In this document: in pieces, positions 34,326 through 46,043 of the stretch
How positions within the stretch are numbered: position 1 is the first letter of the stretch
Layout: the number at the start of each line of letters is the position of its first letter
Assembly (NCBI GenBank): GCA_037501455.1
Contig: CM074858.1
Coordinates: 95,824,001-95,888,000 of the forward strand
Direction: 5' to 3'
Source of the DNA: Lantana camara
Lineage: Eukaryota; Streptophyta; Magnoliopsida; Lamiales; Verbenaceae
DNA: 64,000 nucleotides
Notes under the pieces: generated by a model
The model's database searches: none
What the model was told of the DNA's origin: nothing
What the model saw: the letters and a program-made list of their open reading frames with translations, nothing else
Translations under genes and position numbers: made by a program

Positions 34326-34933
34326 TTTTGTGAATTTGATATTTAGCCAAGATATGACCAAATCTATTAGTTAGTTTTAAAGGGTTATAACTTGTCAAAT
34401 TCCTTGTTGTTAAGAAGGATGCGCCTTCGAGGCTTTATCCGGTAGAGAAGGCCAATACTTTCACTCGGCCAAGCAAGGTCAAGAAGTGGTCCTCAAGCCA
34501 CAAAAGATTTTAGAAGCATCCAGATGTGATGAATTTGAAGAGTCCAGCAGCATAAGGATTCAGTGAAGTTAGAAGATCAAGACGATACGGGTGGACGTCT
34601 ATAAATTACCTCCAAAACTACACTTTAATATCATAAATTACCTGGGAAAAATGTAAAATTGGGACACTATCTACTCCTAACTTGTATTTTTTATACATAT
34701 TTTTTTGCCACAACAAAATCGGACCTATAACTCAAAAGATTGCATTTTCGTGACAATTTTCATCAGAAAAATGACATGTACGTCTAAAATCTCATATTGT
34801 TGAGACGTGTCATATTATGTGTCATACTTAATGCACGTAAATAACTCTATTGTTATTGTTTTTATGAGTGTTTATACGTGTGTATATCTATGTATATTAA
34901 AAATAATTAAACACTTTTTTATATTACAAAAAT
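34326..34933. other. Spacer with an unrecognised open-frame scrap
   Basis: The plus-strand frame at about 34,409-34,610 reads KKDAPSRLYPVEKANTF and continues with two stops (34,511; 34,553) into SEVRRSRRYGWTSINY. Its composition is unlike the AT-rich surroundings, as if a gene fragment had been captured, but I do not recognise it. The rest is AT-rich without visible structure. Confidence 0.3.
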
Positions 34934-35076
34934 ATTATTTAGTCACGCCTAGCTAGGATGGTTTTTTTATTGTCACCCGTTCGCTATACGTTTAGTTTAT
35001 GTACGGATTTTCCATTTTGTATGTGGACTGAACTATAGTGCGGGCGATGTGGCATTCTAGCGTGTCGGGTGCTACA
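34934..35076 (+). mobile_element. TekB 5' LTR remnant
   Basis: Only the final 143 bp are present, ending GTCGGGTGCTACA exactly as in the 3' LTR at 42,391. The left side joins unrelated AT-rich DNA without TG or a target repeat, so the loss came after integration. Confidence 0.88.
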
Positions 35077-35084
35077 TCTTATGG

Positions 35085-35096
35085 TGGTATCAGAGC
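35085..35096 (+). promoter_or_regulatory. TekB primer-binding site (initiator tRNA-Met)
   Basis: TGGTATCAGAGC lies eight bases after the LTR end, the standard PBS for plant chromoviruses and copia elements primed by initiator tRNA-Met. Confidence 0.85.
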
Positions 35097-35338
35097 CCGG
35101 TTGCAAAACCGAGTCTCTAGTGTCGTGTCTTGTGAGTCTAGGTCGCACGGCATGTGGAATTAATTGTCAATTTGAGAGTATTGCATTCTTACTTAAATTA
35201 TTTGAACTTACTTGAATATTTTGAATTATTTGAACTACTTGATTACTTGAATTATGTGAGTTATTTGTATCATGAGGTTTAATTGCACTCATTTGTACTT
35301 ATTAATTCAACATGCATATTCAGTGTCTTGATTTCAGG

Positions 35339-36784
35339 ATGTCTAGAGGTCGCCCTTGTCGTGAGCACTCTCCAGGTCACAGGCACCATCGCCGTGATCG
35401 TTCTCCTCCACCTCCACCCCCTCAGGCTCAGCCATAGGATTTCCTAAATGCAGTGGTTCATCTGATTGATCAGAGGATGAGAGAGTATGTTCCTCCAGCA
35501 CCACCAGTTCCACATGTACAGGCGGTAGCACAGATTTCTACCGTATTTAGGGAGTTCCAAAACCAGTATCCTCCGAAGTTTTACAAGGGAAATGATATAC
35601 AGGCGGAGCAGTGGTTGAAGGAAATTGAGAGGGTTTGGGAGCTGATTCCTTGTGGTTCTCAAGAGAAGGCCCGATGCACCATTTCTTTAATTCAGGGCGA
35701 GGCCTACTCTTGGTGGGAAAGTACTAGCTAGGATCATCTTGGATGCTGTCGATGAGGAAGTAACTTGGGAAGTATTCGTCCAGGAACTCAAGAATAAGTT
35801 TATTCCTCCATCTTCCGGCACACGTAGATTGAAGGAATTTGAGCTTAAGCAAGGAGGGAGGTCTGTTGCCGAGTACATATCCGAGTTTGAGAGGTTGTCT
35901 CGCTATGCACCTAATATAGCGAGCGATGATTTTCACAAGGCGATGCAGTTTGTACAAGGACTCAGACCGGACATACAGATAGCTTTAGAAGCAGTCAACA
36001 CGAGCACCTGGGTCAAAGCTACTACTAAAGCTTCAAAGGTCGAAGATTATGTGAATGCAAGGAGGCCTATTCCTCGTTCTGGTCAAGCTTCGGGTTCAGG
36101 ATCGGGACCGGGTTCTAACGCCGGAAAGAGGCCTATTTCTTATTCTACACCTCCACCTCAAAAGGGCCCTTGGAAGAAGTCCCGATCTGCTAGACTAGTT
36201 CAAAAAGCTCCACGTGCACCTGCTTTGCCACCACCTCTCGAGAAGCCTAAATGTACCTTCTGCGGGATACCTACACATACCTATGAGGGTTGCAGACGTC
36301 GGTTGGGCTTATGTTTGATTTGTGGGAGCGCTGAGCATATGGTAGATGGGTGTCCAGATCGTCTAGATCAGTCTCCTGGGGATCAGAGGCCACTTATTAG
36401 GGCCCGCGCTTATGCTTTGGGCGGCGAGGAACATGATGCAGATATAGATCCCGCTGTAGTAGTTGAAGGTACTACATATATACATGGCACGAACATACAT
36501 ACCTTATTTGATCCGGGAGCTACACACTCCTTTCTTTCGAGTGCTATTTCTGCTACTTTGCCTTTACCTGTTACTTGCTCTTCTGCATGTTATGTGGTTA
36601 GTTCTCCTTTTGGTAGTAGCATACAAACTGATAGAGTGTTCAGAGAGGTTCCGGTGAGTATCGAGGGTCGGGTTTTCTTGACATATTTTATTGAGATGCC
36701 AATGACTCGCTATGGATCTATTCTGGGCATGGATTGGTTATACTGGCATTGTGCTACCGTGGATTGTCAGGCAAAGAAAGTTTA
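35339..36784 (+). pseudogene. TekB gag and protease
   Basis: The start ATG at 35,339 encodes a basic N-terminus (MSRGRPCREHSPGHRHHRR). A TAG interrupts near 35,435 and another near 35,729, with a change of frame before the capsid region resumes (TWEVFVQELKNKFIP, GGRSVAEYISEFERLSRYAP). A zinc knuckle C-X2-C-X4-H-X4-C (CLICGSAEHMVDGC) is at about 36,315-36,355, followed by the protease with [12 protein letters not shown] at about 36,505 and MDWLYWHCATVDC. The stop at 36,783 separates it from RT. DPGATH is the usual form in this group, so the protease motif itself is not altered. Confidence 0.88.
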
Positions 36785-39700
36785 GTTGGGTTCAGATGTT
36801 ACCATGGGTTGGAGTTCAAAGACTGTACCGTTACTTTCTTTTACCAAGGCTCAAAAACTGGTTCGAGATGGGGCTACAAGGTTCATTGCTTACATTATTA
36901 ATAGGCCTAAGGATCAGGTTAAATTGGAGGAAATAGAGGTAGTGAAGGATTTTCTATAGGTGTTCCCCGAAAAATTGGATTCTTTACCTTCGGATCGAGA
37001 AATCGAATTTGTGATCGATTTGTACCCAAATACAGAGCCATTCTCCAAGACTCCATATCGTATGGCTCCGGTCAAGGTGAAAGAGTTGAAGACTCAACTT
37101 GATGCTTTGTTGGAGGTTGGATACATTAGGTCGAGTTCGTCTCCCTGGGGTGCGCCGGTTTTGTTCGTAAAGAAGAAGGACGGAACTTTGAGAATGTGTA
37201 TTAGCTATAGGGAGCTGAACCGGATGACAATCAAGAACAAGTATCCCCTTTCACATATCGAGGAATTATTTGATATACTTCAAGGATCAAAAGTTTATTC
37301 GAAACTTGATCTACGACAGGGGTACTATCAGCTGCGGATTCGAGCAGAGGATATTCCAAAGACGGGATTCAATACTTGATACGAGCATTATGAGTTCGTG
37401 GTGATGCCGTTTGGTTTAAATAATGCCACTACAGCTTTTAAGGATATGATGCACTGAATCCTCCGGTCGTTTCTGGATAAGTTTGTGGTTATTTTTATTG
37501 ATGATATTCTGGTATTCTCAAAGCCAATCGAAGAGCACGCGAGACATCTTAAACTCGTGTTGCAGATTTTGAAGGAGCATCAGTTATTTGCTAAATTTAG
37601 TAAATGTGAATTCTGGATCGACCGGGTTTCTTTCTTGGGACATGTTATTTAGGGGAACGGATTAGAAGTCGATCCTTTAAAAATTGAATCTGTGTTGAAA
37701 TGGGAGAAACCAAAGAACGCCTCGGAAGTTAGAAGTTTCTTGGGTTTAGCGGGTTATTATAGAAGATTTGTTAAGGATTTTTCAAAAATCGCCGCTCCTT
37801 TAACTCGGTTAACGAAGAAAGAAGTGAAATTTGGTTGGAATGAAGATTGTGAGAAAAGTTTCAACTTCTTGAAAGAGAAATTAGTTTCTGCACAGGTGTT
37901 GACACTTCCGGAAGGCTCCGAGGGTTATGCAGTTTATACGGATGCTTCTAAAGAAGGTTTGGGTTGTGTGTTAACACAGAAAGGAAAAGTGATTGTTTAT
38001 GTTTCTCAGAAGTTGAAAGAGCACGAAAAGAATTATCCTACACACGAACTTGAGCTTGCAGTTGTGGTCTTTGCACTTGGAAAGTGGAGACATTATTTGT
38101 ACGGGGTGTCTTTTGAGATTTTTACCCACCACAATAGTCTTCAATACTTATTCACTCAGAAAGATTTAAATATGAGGCAACGCCGTTGGATGGAATTGCT
38201 TGAGGATTATGAGTGCACTATCAAATACCATCCCGGTAAAGCTAACGTGCTCGCCGATGCACTTAGTAGGAAAGCTAGTGTATCAAACTTGGAAGTGGGT
38301 GAAAGTAGTGGAGTTGCACCAATTGTTATAAAAGCTCGGGTTTCTAATATTTCTATACAACCGGCCTTGAAACAGCAGTTATTTGAGGCTCAGAATAATG
38401 ATCCGAAAGTGCAGACGTTGGTAGCTAAAGCAAGAGCTGATCCGGAATGTCCATTCGGGTTCGATGAAACCGGTCTTCTTCGTTCCAAGAACCGAGTGGT
38501 TGTACCCGAGGAATTAAAACGGGTATTGCTCGAGGAAGCTCACAAATCGGCTTATTCTATCCACCCTGGAGGAAATTAAATGTATAAGGATTTGAAGCAA
38601 TATTATTGGTGGCATGGATTAAAGAAAGATGTAGCCGAATATGTGATCATTGCATAACTTGTCAGAAAGTGAAAACCGAGCACCAGAAACCTGGAGGGCT
38701 TCTACAGTCGTTACCTATTCCAGAATGAAAGTGGAACAAGTGATGATGGATTTTGTATCCAGGTTACCGAAAGTGAAAGATGGGTACGACGGCATTTAGG
38801 TGATTGTAGATTGATTAACTAAGTCAGCGCATTTTCTTCCGGTTCGGATGTCTTATAAGATCCGCAAGCTAGCTGAGTTATATAACAGAGAAATTATTTG
38901 ACTTCATGGAATTTCAGTTAGCATCGTTTTAGATAGGGATCACCTCGAAGTTGGGGCAGGAATTACAAAGGATATTGGGTACGAAACTCAAGTTCAGTAC
39001 ATCATTTCACCCACAAATGGATGGCTAAACCGAGATATTAATAAGGTATCTCGAGGACTTGCTTCGGGCTTGCGCTTTGGATTTTTAGACTTCATGGCAT
39101 GAGCAACTCCCTTTGATCGAGTTTGCATATAATAATAGTTTTCAAGCCTCGATCGGTATGGCTCCGTATGACCTACTTTATGGTCGGAAATGTCGATCTC
39201 CGTTGTTCTTCGACTTAGAGGAGTAGAAATGGACTAAACAGGAAGGCGTTAAGAAGGGTGAGAAATTGGAGAAACCTTCTAAGGCCGTCAGGGACATGAT
39301 TGAAAAAGTCCAACAAATATAACAACAGATGAAATCTGCTCAAGATAGACAAAAGACCTACGCCGACCGTCGCCGAAGGGATCTCAAGTTCGAAATTGGA
39401 GACCAGGTATTCTTGAAGGCATCTCCACGTAAAGGATTTGCTCAGATTGTGAAAGGAGGAAAACTTAATCCTCGTTACTTAGGTCCTTTTGAAGTTCTTG
39501 AAAGAGTTGGAGAAGTAGCCTACCGGTTGGACCTACCACCGAGCCTTACGAGGATTCACAATGTATTCCACGTGTCACAATTAAGGAAATACTACCCCGA
39601 TGAAACCGAAATCCTACCCCGTTGAAGAAGTGGAATTGGAACCGAATTTAACCTTTGTTTAGAAGCTGGTTAAGATATTGGATAGAAAGTTTCAAGAATT

Positions 39701-39822
39701 GAGAAACCGGAGAATTCCCATGGTTAAGGGTCTTTGGAGAAGTGATAAGACGGAAAAAGCCACGTGGGAAACCGAATACAAGATGAAACGGTTCCATCCA
39801 GAGTTATTCCCTTTCGATCGGT
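36785..39822 (+). pseudogene. TekB RT, RNase H, integrase and chromodomain
   Basis: The RT carries [20 protein letters not shown] (about 37,140), GYYQLRI and catalytic FIDDIL (about 37,495). RNase H follows ([18 protein letters not shown] at about 37,925; ADALSRK at about 38,260). The integrase zinc region starts at [11 protein letters not shown] (about 38,545), but the core from 38,580 to 39,300 is riddled with stops and small deletions. The frame is clean again at 39,329-39,625 (GPFEVLERVGEVAYRLDLP, HNVFHVSQLRKYYPDE), then a degraded chromodomain (LDRKFQELRNR, ATWETEYKM) ends near 39,822. Stops also occur at 36,957, 37,377, 37,455 and 37,650. It is non-functional. Confidence 0.88.
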
Positions 39823-39858
39823 GAATCTAGGGACCAGATTCTTTTAAGGTGGGAGGAT

Positions 39859-42391
39859 TGTAACGCCCCAGTTTTTGGACTTTCAGGTAAGCACGCCACG
39901 TGTGAGTTTTTGAGAGTTAGGAATTATTTCAATTATTTCTTCTATTAATTTCTACGTTTCATGATAATTTTATAAAATATATTTTAAGTGTTTACATGAA
40001 ATTCATATTAATTTGAGACTCATTGCATAAATTGAATTTGATTGATACGTAAATTAATTACGGAATGTGACTTAATTGCCTATGTGTCCTTAATTGATCA
40101 TCCTTTCAAATGTGAGGACTAAATCGCATGGAAATTTATGTGGACCAAATTGATCACATTTCATAAGCTTGGGGATTCAATTGCATTACTTAAAAACTTG
40201 AGGGACTTGATTGCAATTTGAGCCATTTCATCCATTTTAAGAGATGAATCACGTAAGCTTCCTCTTCATTCCATACATTTCATACAAACACTTTGCTTCT
40301 TTGCTCTCATCTCCACGGATCAAACACCAAGAAGCAAATTTGGGATTCATCATATTCAAGCTAATTTTTCTGGAGAAATTGCATATTTGGGGCTCAATCA
40401 TCATCACATCTTCATCTCTTTTCTTATCCTTTTTCATTTGAGGTATACATGCCTATATATATGAATCCTTGGAATTTATTGATGAAGCTAGGGTTATGAT
40501 TTTTATGAAGAACTTGTTTAATTGTCGTGGGAAGCATGATTATAGCCTTTTAGCTTGAATTTACACATAAATTAGTGAAGTCTATCAACTTAAGTGATGA
40601 GTTGATGTATGGGTTTGAAGTTGATGACTTTGATGATCAAGGCATGATTTAAGTGTTTATATTGGATTTTATTGAACTATAAGAGCCTAAGTACGTTTCT
40701 TTCATGATTTATGTCATTTGGGAGCTGAATTGATGGTATTTTGGAGTTTTGAATGTGGTTCGAAGTTCCCCTGCTTGTTGCTCTGTTTTTTGCATCTTCT
40801 GCATAACGGGAATGACCCTTCCTGTCCCAGTTCATTCTAAGAATGTCCGTTCCCATCCCTGATAGGTTTGGCGCGCGAGACTGGGAACGGCCCTTCCCAG
40901 TTTTGGCTTACAGCCGGAACGGTCGTTCCTAGCCCAAAATCTTTACAGACGCGCGGGATCAATGTAGGGAGCCGGGAACGGCCCTTCCCATTTCATGTTC
41001 AAACCCGGAACGGCCGTTCCCATGCTCCAGGGGATTTTGTAAATTTTCTGCATAAAAATTGATTTTCTAAATCCGTTTCTAATACCCTAAATGATTGATA
41101 CGTGCTATTATATGCTCATTTTATGCATGAAAATGATCATGACGCTCCATAATTGCCAATGCACGTTATATTGTTTCATGATTACGCCGTTCGTCCTAAT
41201 TGGTCCATTTGAGTCGTGTCTCACGTACACTTGTCTTTCTTGCACAGACCAGCTTCCGGGTGACGAGGAGCAGGCTCTGTAGGCTATATCCTTGTTCTTA
41301 TTTTGTCTGCACAGGTGAGGTTTAATTTCTAGTTATATAGAACCCTTACAACCTTATGTGAAGTTTCGGCCAAAATGTACATATATCTATACTTTCTTTA
41401 AAAGCCTCAAATGATTTCAAATGTTGTACTGAATCGACCGTATTTTGGCGAGTATATTGTACTGCACTGTGGGCCCGAGGGTAGTGTATTGAGTCAACCG
41501 GGAAAGCAAGGGCTGACGGGTAACTCTTGCACTATCTTCAACATTTTGGGATGAACCCTGAATCCACCATGAGGTTTGGTGGAGGAAGGAATCCCTGGCA
41601 TGGGATTCATGTACCCGATGCTCACCATGACTGGATGGCTGGGCCTTGCAAACCCACCATCACCCGGAGGAAAAAGGGATCATGAAACTGTTATTGATTG
41701 ATTGCACTGTAATTACTTGCATGGTCACTTAATCAATTGACACTCTTATTATTGTTCACTGTCAGAGTAAAGGTTGGAGAATTGCCCTCACTCGTCGGGC
41801 CACTGATTCACTGAAATTGATTAAATTATTAAACTTGATGATTCTAACCTCGGGCAATGTCGATTTCATTATTGAACTTATATTGCTTTATTTATAAAAC
41901 TTCACCCGAGATTATAATCTGCATGTTAATTGCGCTTATATTTATATACCCCTCACTCAGTCTTTCATAGACTGACGCCTCCACCTTTCAGGTTCTTGCA
42001 GGTGCGTGCTAGGCTGGAATTAGAGTCGGGTCTTGCCTTTAATTCGAGTCTAGCATATCACTTGCATGGATGACATATTTTGGATATTTCTAGCGTACCT
42101 ATGACTTGATTATGCTATTTTGGGATTTATTGTACATATATGATCATGATTATACATGTTGGAATTATGAATTTTTGATGTAAATAGCTTTATATAATGA
42201 TAATGATTATGCTTCCACTGATTTACCTTGTGCATTTTATATGGTTTCGGAGTTAGTCCCGCCTAGCTAGGATGGTTTTTTTTATTGTCACCCGTTCGCT
42301 ATACGTTTAGTTTATGTATGGATTTTCCATTTCGTATGTGGACTGAACTATAATGCGGGGGATATGGCATTCTAGCGTGTCGGGTGCTACA
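39859..42391 (+). mobile_element. TekB 3' LTR
   Basis: This 2,533-bp LTR, TGTAACGCCCC...GGGTGCTACA, is the same family as the solo LTR at 3561-6141. It carries a palindrome cluster at 40,806-41,023. The next bases are TTATC. No coding sequence. Confidence 0.93.
40806..41023. repeat. Palindrome cluster in TekB LTR, GGGAACGGCCCTTCCC type
   Basis: Six copies of GGGAACGG-C-C-TTCCC-like palindromes start near 40,806, 40,839, 40,881, 40,914, 40,972 and 41,004. The three within-pair spacings are 33, 33 and 32 bp. Directly after the cluster comes TTCTGCATAAAA, also found after the TekA cluster (4774), so the two arrays are positionally homologous although their palindromes differ. Confidence 0.8.
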
Positions 42392-43106
42392 TTATCACTA
42401 TTGATTGTGGGCTGGTTACTCCTAGTTAAGATGGTGATTTTTATTGGTCTTATCTATTTTGCATCGTGTTTTATCTTAAGTCTTTTTTCATTTGTGGTTA
42501 TCTTTATCTACTTCCGCTATCCTGTTTGATTTGTGGTTATCTTATCTATTTCCGATATCCTGTTCGCGCTCCTTCAGCGAACAGGGACCAGACTATGCTA
42601 ACCGAATCCTCCAACTCTCGTGACCGAACAATTTCAAGGGTTTAGGGGAACCCCAACAGTAGTATGCAATGAAAATAATGAAAGTTTCACATAAATTGTT
42701 TCTATATGAAAAGGTTTGTAAAATTGCAAAGTTCAGATAGTAATATGCAATTAAAGTAATGAAAGTTTCACATGAATTGTTTGTATGCTAATGAAAAGGT
42801 TAAATTCGCATGAAAGCAAAATGTTTACATGCTAATGAAACAGTTAAATTTCCATCGGAAAAAATTATCTTTAAAAATACTAAATAATTCTCATCGGAGA
42901 AGTTTGTTTGTTAAAATACTATCGGAGAAAGTTGTTTGTAAAAATCCTAAATTCTCATCAAAGAAGGTTGAAAATTCCAAAGTTTGGATGATAGTATGTA
43001 ATGAAAATTTGTGGGGATGACAAATTGAAAAAAGGGACAGAGTTCGAATGTTCCCCCCCCCTCTCTCTATAATATATATGATCATTTAGCTATAAATATA
43101 TAATCT
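42392..43106. other. Spacer with short direct repeats and a small hairpin
   Basis: At about 42,495-42,570 the sequence TTTGTGGTTATCTT-ATCTA-TTCCG-TATCCTGTT occurs twice in tandem. The second copy runs into CCTGTTCGC-GCTCCTTCA-GCGAACAGG, a 9-bp stem hairpin. At 42,655-42,990 there are loosely repeated phrases (GAAAGTTTCACAT-AATTGTTT, GCTAATGAAA-GGTTAAATT, CTCATCGGAGAA). No gene is supported. Confidence 0.45.
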
Positions 43107-43546
43107 TGATGAGGCCAAAATACGGCCGAGCCACGTCATGACACGTGGCTCCATCAGGGCCTGGCATACTGGCACCTCAGAATCCCCATCTCAGGGTCCC
43201 CACGAGCCTGATCGCCTCCCCTAGAGGGAGTATCGCTTTTTCCATGAGCAGGAACCCTAAACTTCCCCCGAGCGGGTAAGGTTAGCAATAAGTTTGGGAT
43301 CCTCGAGACCATCCCCGGATTCACCCTCACAATCGCCCCAGGGGCCGTAAAAGTGAAGTTACCCCCTTCACATCATCTCCTTGGGCTTAAGTATCCACCC
43401 TCGGACTTGGAAGCCCAAGGCTCTTACAAACCGAGCGTGCTTGGCCCTCGGTAACAATCCAGTAATGCCCTCTGACAAATAATACAAAGGCGCACACCTA
43501 CCACTGGTGCTTTTCCTCAACCTTTTTGAAGATTTTGCAGGAGTAC

Positions 43547-44655
43547 TGTAGCCCGGCGAGTGAGGGCAATCTCCAACCTTACTCCAATTAGTGAACAATA
43601 CCATCTTTAGGTTTTATTTCAATAATTATCATACGATCATTAGTGCACACTTAGCATTTCACGAACTCCTTCTCCTCCGGTGATGGTGGGATTGCAAGGC
43701 CCAACCATCCATGAACGGTGTACGTCGGGAACATGACTCCCACGCACGGGATTTCTTCCTCCACCAAACCTCCTGGTGGATTCAGAGGTGATCCCAAAAT
43801 TGGTGAGGATAGTGCAAGAGTTACCCTTCAGCCCTTGCTTCCCCGGTTGGCTCAATACACTACCCTCGGGCCCATGTGAACACGACATGCTTACTCGCCA
43901 AAACACGATCAATCACGATAACACGATTATTTAATAGATCACGAAATCATTTGCAATCGGTAGAGATTTTGGGAAAGATATATACATATATATATATATA
44001 CATTTTGGCTGAAAACATCACGTAGGGTTGTAAGGGTTCTGTATATCTAGTAATTAAACCTCACCTCTACCAAACAAAAGAAGTAAGGAAGCACCCTACG
44101 GAGCGTGTTCCTCGTCACCGGGACCGTGATCTTGAGATGAACTAGAAATAGGATGAAATGGCAAGATGATGAAGATGATGATGCTAGCTCCTCAATTCCT
44201 TCAAAATATGTCTTGAAATGAGATGCAAATTCCTTCCTTCCCTTGGTGTTTTTACCGTTTCTTTATGTATGTGTGTGTGTAGTTCTTGTATGTAATGTAA
44301 GGAATGAAATGTATGAGATATAATGTATATGATATAATATAAGATATCTCCCACTAACCATGATGAATCACCACTAATTGCACTTGAGTCCCCAAGTTAT
44401 TTAAGTGAATGCAATCAAGTTTCATTCTATAAAATATGAGTAATTAACTCCAATTCATGTTATACAATTAAGTCATCAAATTTATGAAGTGATCAATTAA
44501 GGCATATAAGAGCAATTAGTCACATTAGTAATTAGTTCACGTAATTTTCACGTAGAAAAAGATTTCACATAAGTTTATGAAAATAAAATGAATATAATGA
44601 TATAAAAGTTATAATAATAACACATAATGCATAAATGGAAAAGCGGGGCGTTACA
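43547..44655 (-). mobile_element. Shortened Tekay-type solo LTR (TekD)
   Basis: On the minus strand it starts TGTAACGCCCCGCTTTTCC and ends CTCACTCGCCGGGCTACA, flanked by perfect AGTAC copies (43,542-43,546; 44,656-44,660). It is 1,109 bp against 2.5 kb for relatives. The end joins the internal TGCCCTCACTCG-CGGG block directly to the terminal CTACA, as if about 600 bp between two CGGG sites had been lost. The palindrome cluster of its relatives is not seen. Confidence 0.88.
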
Positions 44656-44752
44656 AGTACCCTCCCAGAGGCTCCTCATTAGACTACGTGTCTAGGGAAA
44701 CATCAATTCGGGATCACTTTGTACGAATTACCATAAGGCCCTCACCCTCAAC

Positions 44753-44760
44753 TATAAATA
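44753..44760 (+). promoter_or_regulatory. TATA box in TatC solo LTR
   Basis: CACCCTCAACTATAAATACT matches the conserved core promoter of the other Tat LTRs in this window. Confidence 0.7.
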
Positions 44761-45088
44761 CTAAGAATTCGTCTTATTCTGTAAGCAAACTTTCATATTT
44801 AAGTTCTGTTTCTATCTTTCTCCTCCACCTGAAACTGTCTATTGACTTGAGTGTCGGAGAGCCAAACTGGGTCCCCTCCCCTTTCCCCAGCTTGGCCTTC
44901 TCATGCTTTGTTTTGTGTTTGTTCCTAGCAGGTAGAACCTACGCGCGCATCCAGGTAATCCTTTCCGGAGTCTTCACCTGAGTTTCCCAGATCAAACAAA
45001 TTCTAAGTGTTGGAGTGTGATACCTCAGATCAGACCCCATCAAATCTATCTAGATTATAATATATAGGAATATTGTATTTGACCCAAA

Positions 45089-45250
<162 letters not shown>

Positions 45251-45468
45251 TTGGTTAAATGGTGGATTTTTAAAAATTATGTTATCTTAATGTTAAAAAG
45301 ATTATTATGGGTAGTTTTAAAACAAATGTTTCCTTATTATTATTAATGTTTTTATGAGCTATATATTGATATTTATTTAGTTTCTTTAGGGAAGGACGCC
45401 TTTGGCCAATTTATTCAAACTCAGAAAAAATGTCAGAAACAAAGGAGAGATAATCTCCAGAACCAACG

Positions 45469-45920
45469 CAGGCCCTGGGAACAATTCTAAAATTGGTGTC
45501 CTTTTTTTGGTATATTGTACTTTTGGTGTATTTTTTTGGTGTATTGTAACTTTGGGAGGGTTTTCCGCTTTTTATAAAAGCGGAATCACTGTAGCGAATA
45601 GTGATTATGCTTTTTGGAAAAGCGGAATCACTGTAACGCAGAGTGATTCCGCTTTTTTGAAAAACGGATTTAACAAAAAATTTATGAGTGTGTATGTTGC
45701 AATCATAAATTTTTTGTTAAATCCGTTTTTTAAAAAAACGGAATCACTATTCGCTAGAGTGATTCCGCATTTCCAAAAAACAGATTCACTATTCGCTACA
45801 GTGATTCCGCTTTTCCAAAAAGCGGAAAACCCCAAAGTTACAATATACCAAAAAAATACACCAAAGTGCAATATACCAAAAAAAATGACACCAAAATTAG
45901 AAAAAAAACCCAGGCCCTGC
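45469..45920. mobile_element. Long near-perfect hairpin (fold-back MITE)
   Basis: The left arm (GCAGGCCCTGGGAAC...AAATTTATGA) is mirrored by the right arm ending CCCAGGCCCTGC, with only about 18 unpaired bases at the centre (about 45,686-45,703). Within each arm a unit AGCGGAATCACTGTAGCGAA-AGTGATT-GC is itself palindromic and occurs twice. Open frames exist on both strands only because the arms mirror each other. It looks like a fold-back MITE; no clear target duplication was found, so the family is not assigned. Confidence 0.8.
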
Positions 45921-46043
45921 ATTTCTAACTAACTTGTTTATTTTAATCATTCACTATACGTAATGCATTCAAAAGTCTTCCATTATACATATTTTTTTTT
46001 CATTTTCAAATAATTTCTAGGAAATTTATATATATATATATAT

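Larger units (their letters stand above)
34934..42391 (+). mobile_element. TekB: plus-strand Tekay-type chromovirus with truncated 5' LTR
   Basis: The order is LTR remnant (34,934-35,076), PBS, gag, pol with chromodomain, PPT (AAGGTGGGAGGA, 39,846-39,857) and a 3' LTR (39,859-42,391). The 5' LTR keeps only its last 143 bp, aligning with the 3' LTR from TAGTC-CGCCTAGCTAGG onward. The missing 2.4 kb includes the expected promoter. The target duplication cannot be tested because the left LTR end is lost. Confidence 0.92.
43107..45042 (+). mobile_element. Tat-type solo LTR (TatC) with nested Tekay solo LTR
   Basis: It starts TGATGAGGCCAAAATACGG and ends CAGACCCCATCA, flanked by perfect AATCT copies (43,102-43,106 and 45,043-45,047). 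After removing the nested 1,109-bp LTR and its 5-bp duplication the LTR is 822 bp, the same size as the TatA and TatB LTRs. A TATA box (ACTATAAATA) is at 44,753-44,760. The sequence differs considerably from TatA/TatB, so it belongs to a related subfamily. Confidence 0.9.

Noticed and set aside
35085..35096. TGGTATCAGAGC as part of a tRNA gene
   Set aside because: It is only the primer-binding site complementary to the tRNA 3' end, placed right after an LTR.
42540..42590. CCTGTTCGC...GCGAACAGG hairpin as a transcription terminator
   Set aside because: There is no gene upstream and this is plant nuclear DNA, so a bacterial-type terminator is not expected; it is kept only as a small inverted repeat.
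45402..45932. A 176-codon frame on + and a 105-codon frame on -
   Set aside because: Both are translations of the two mirrored arms of the hairpin element, so neither is a gene.
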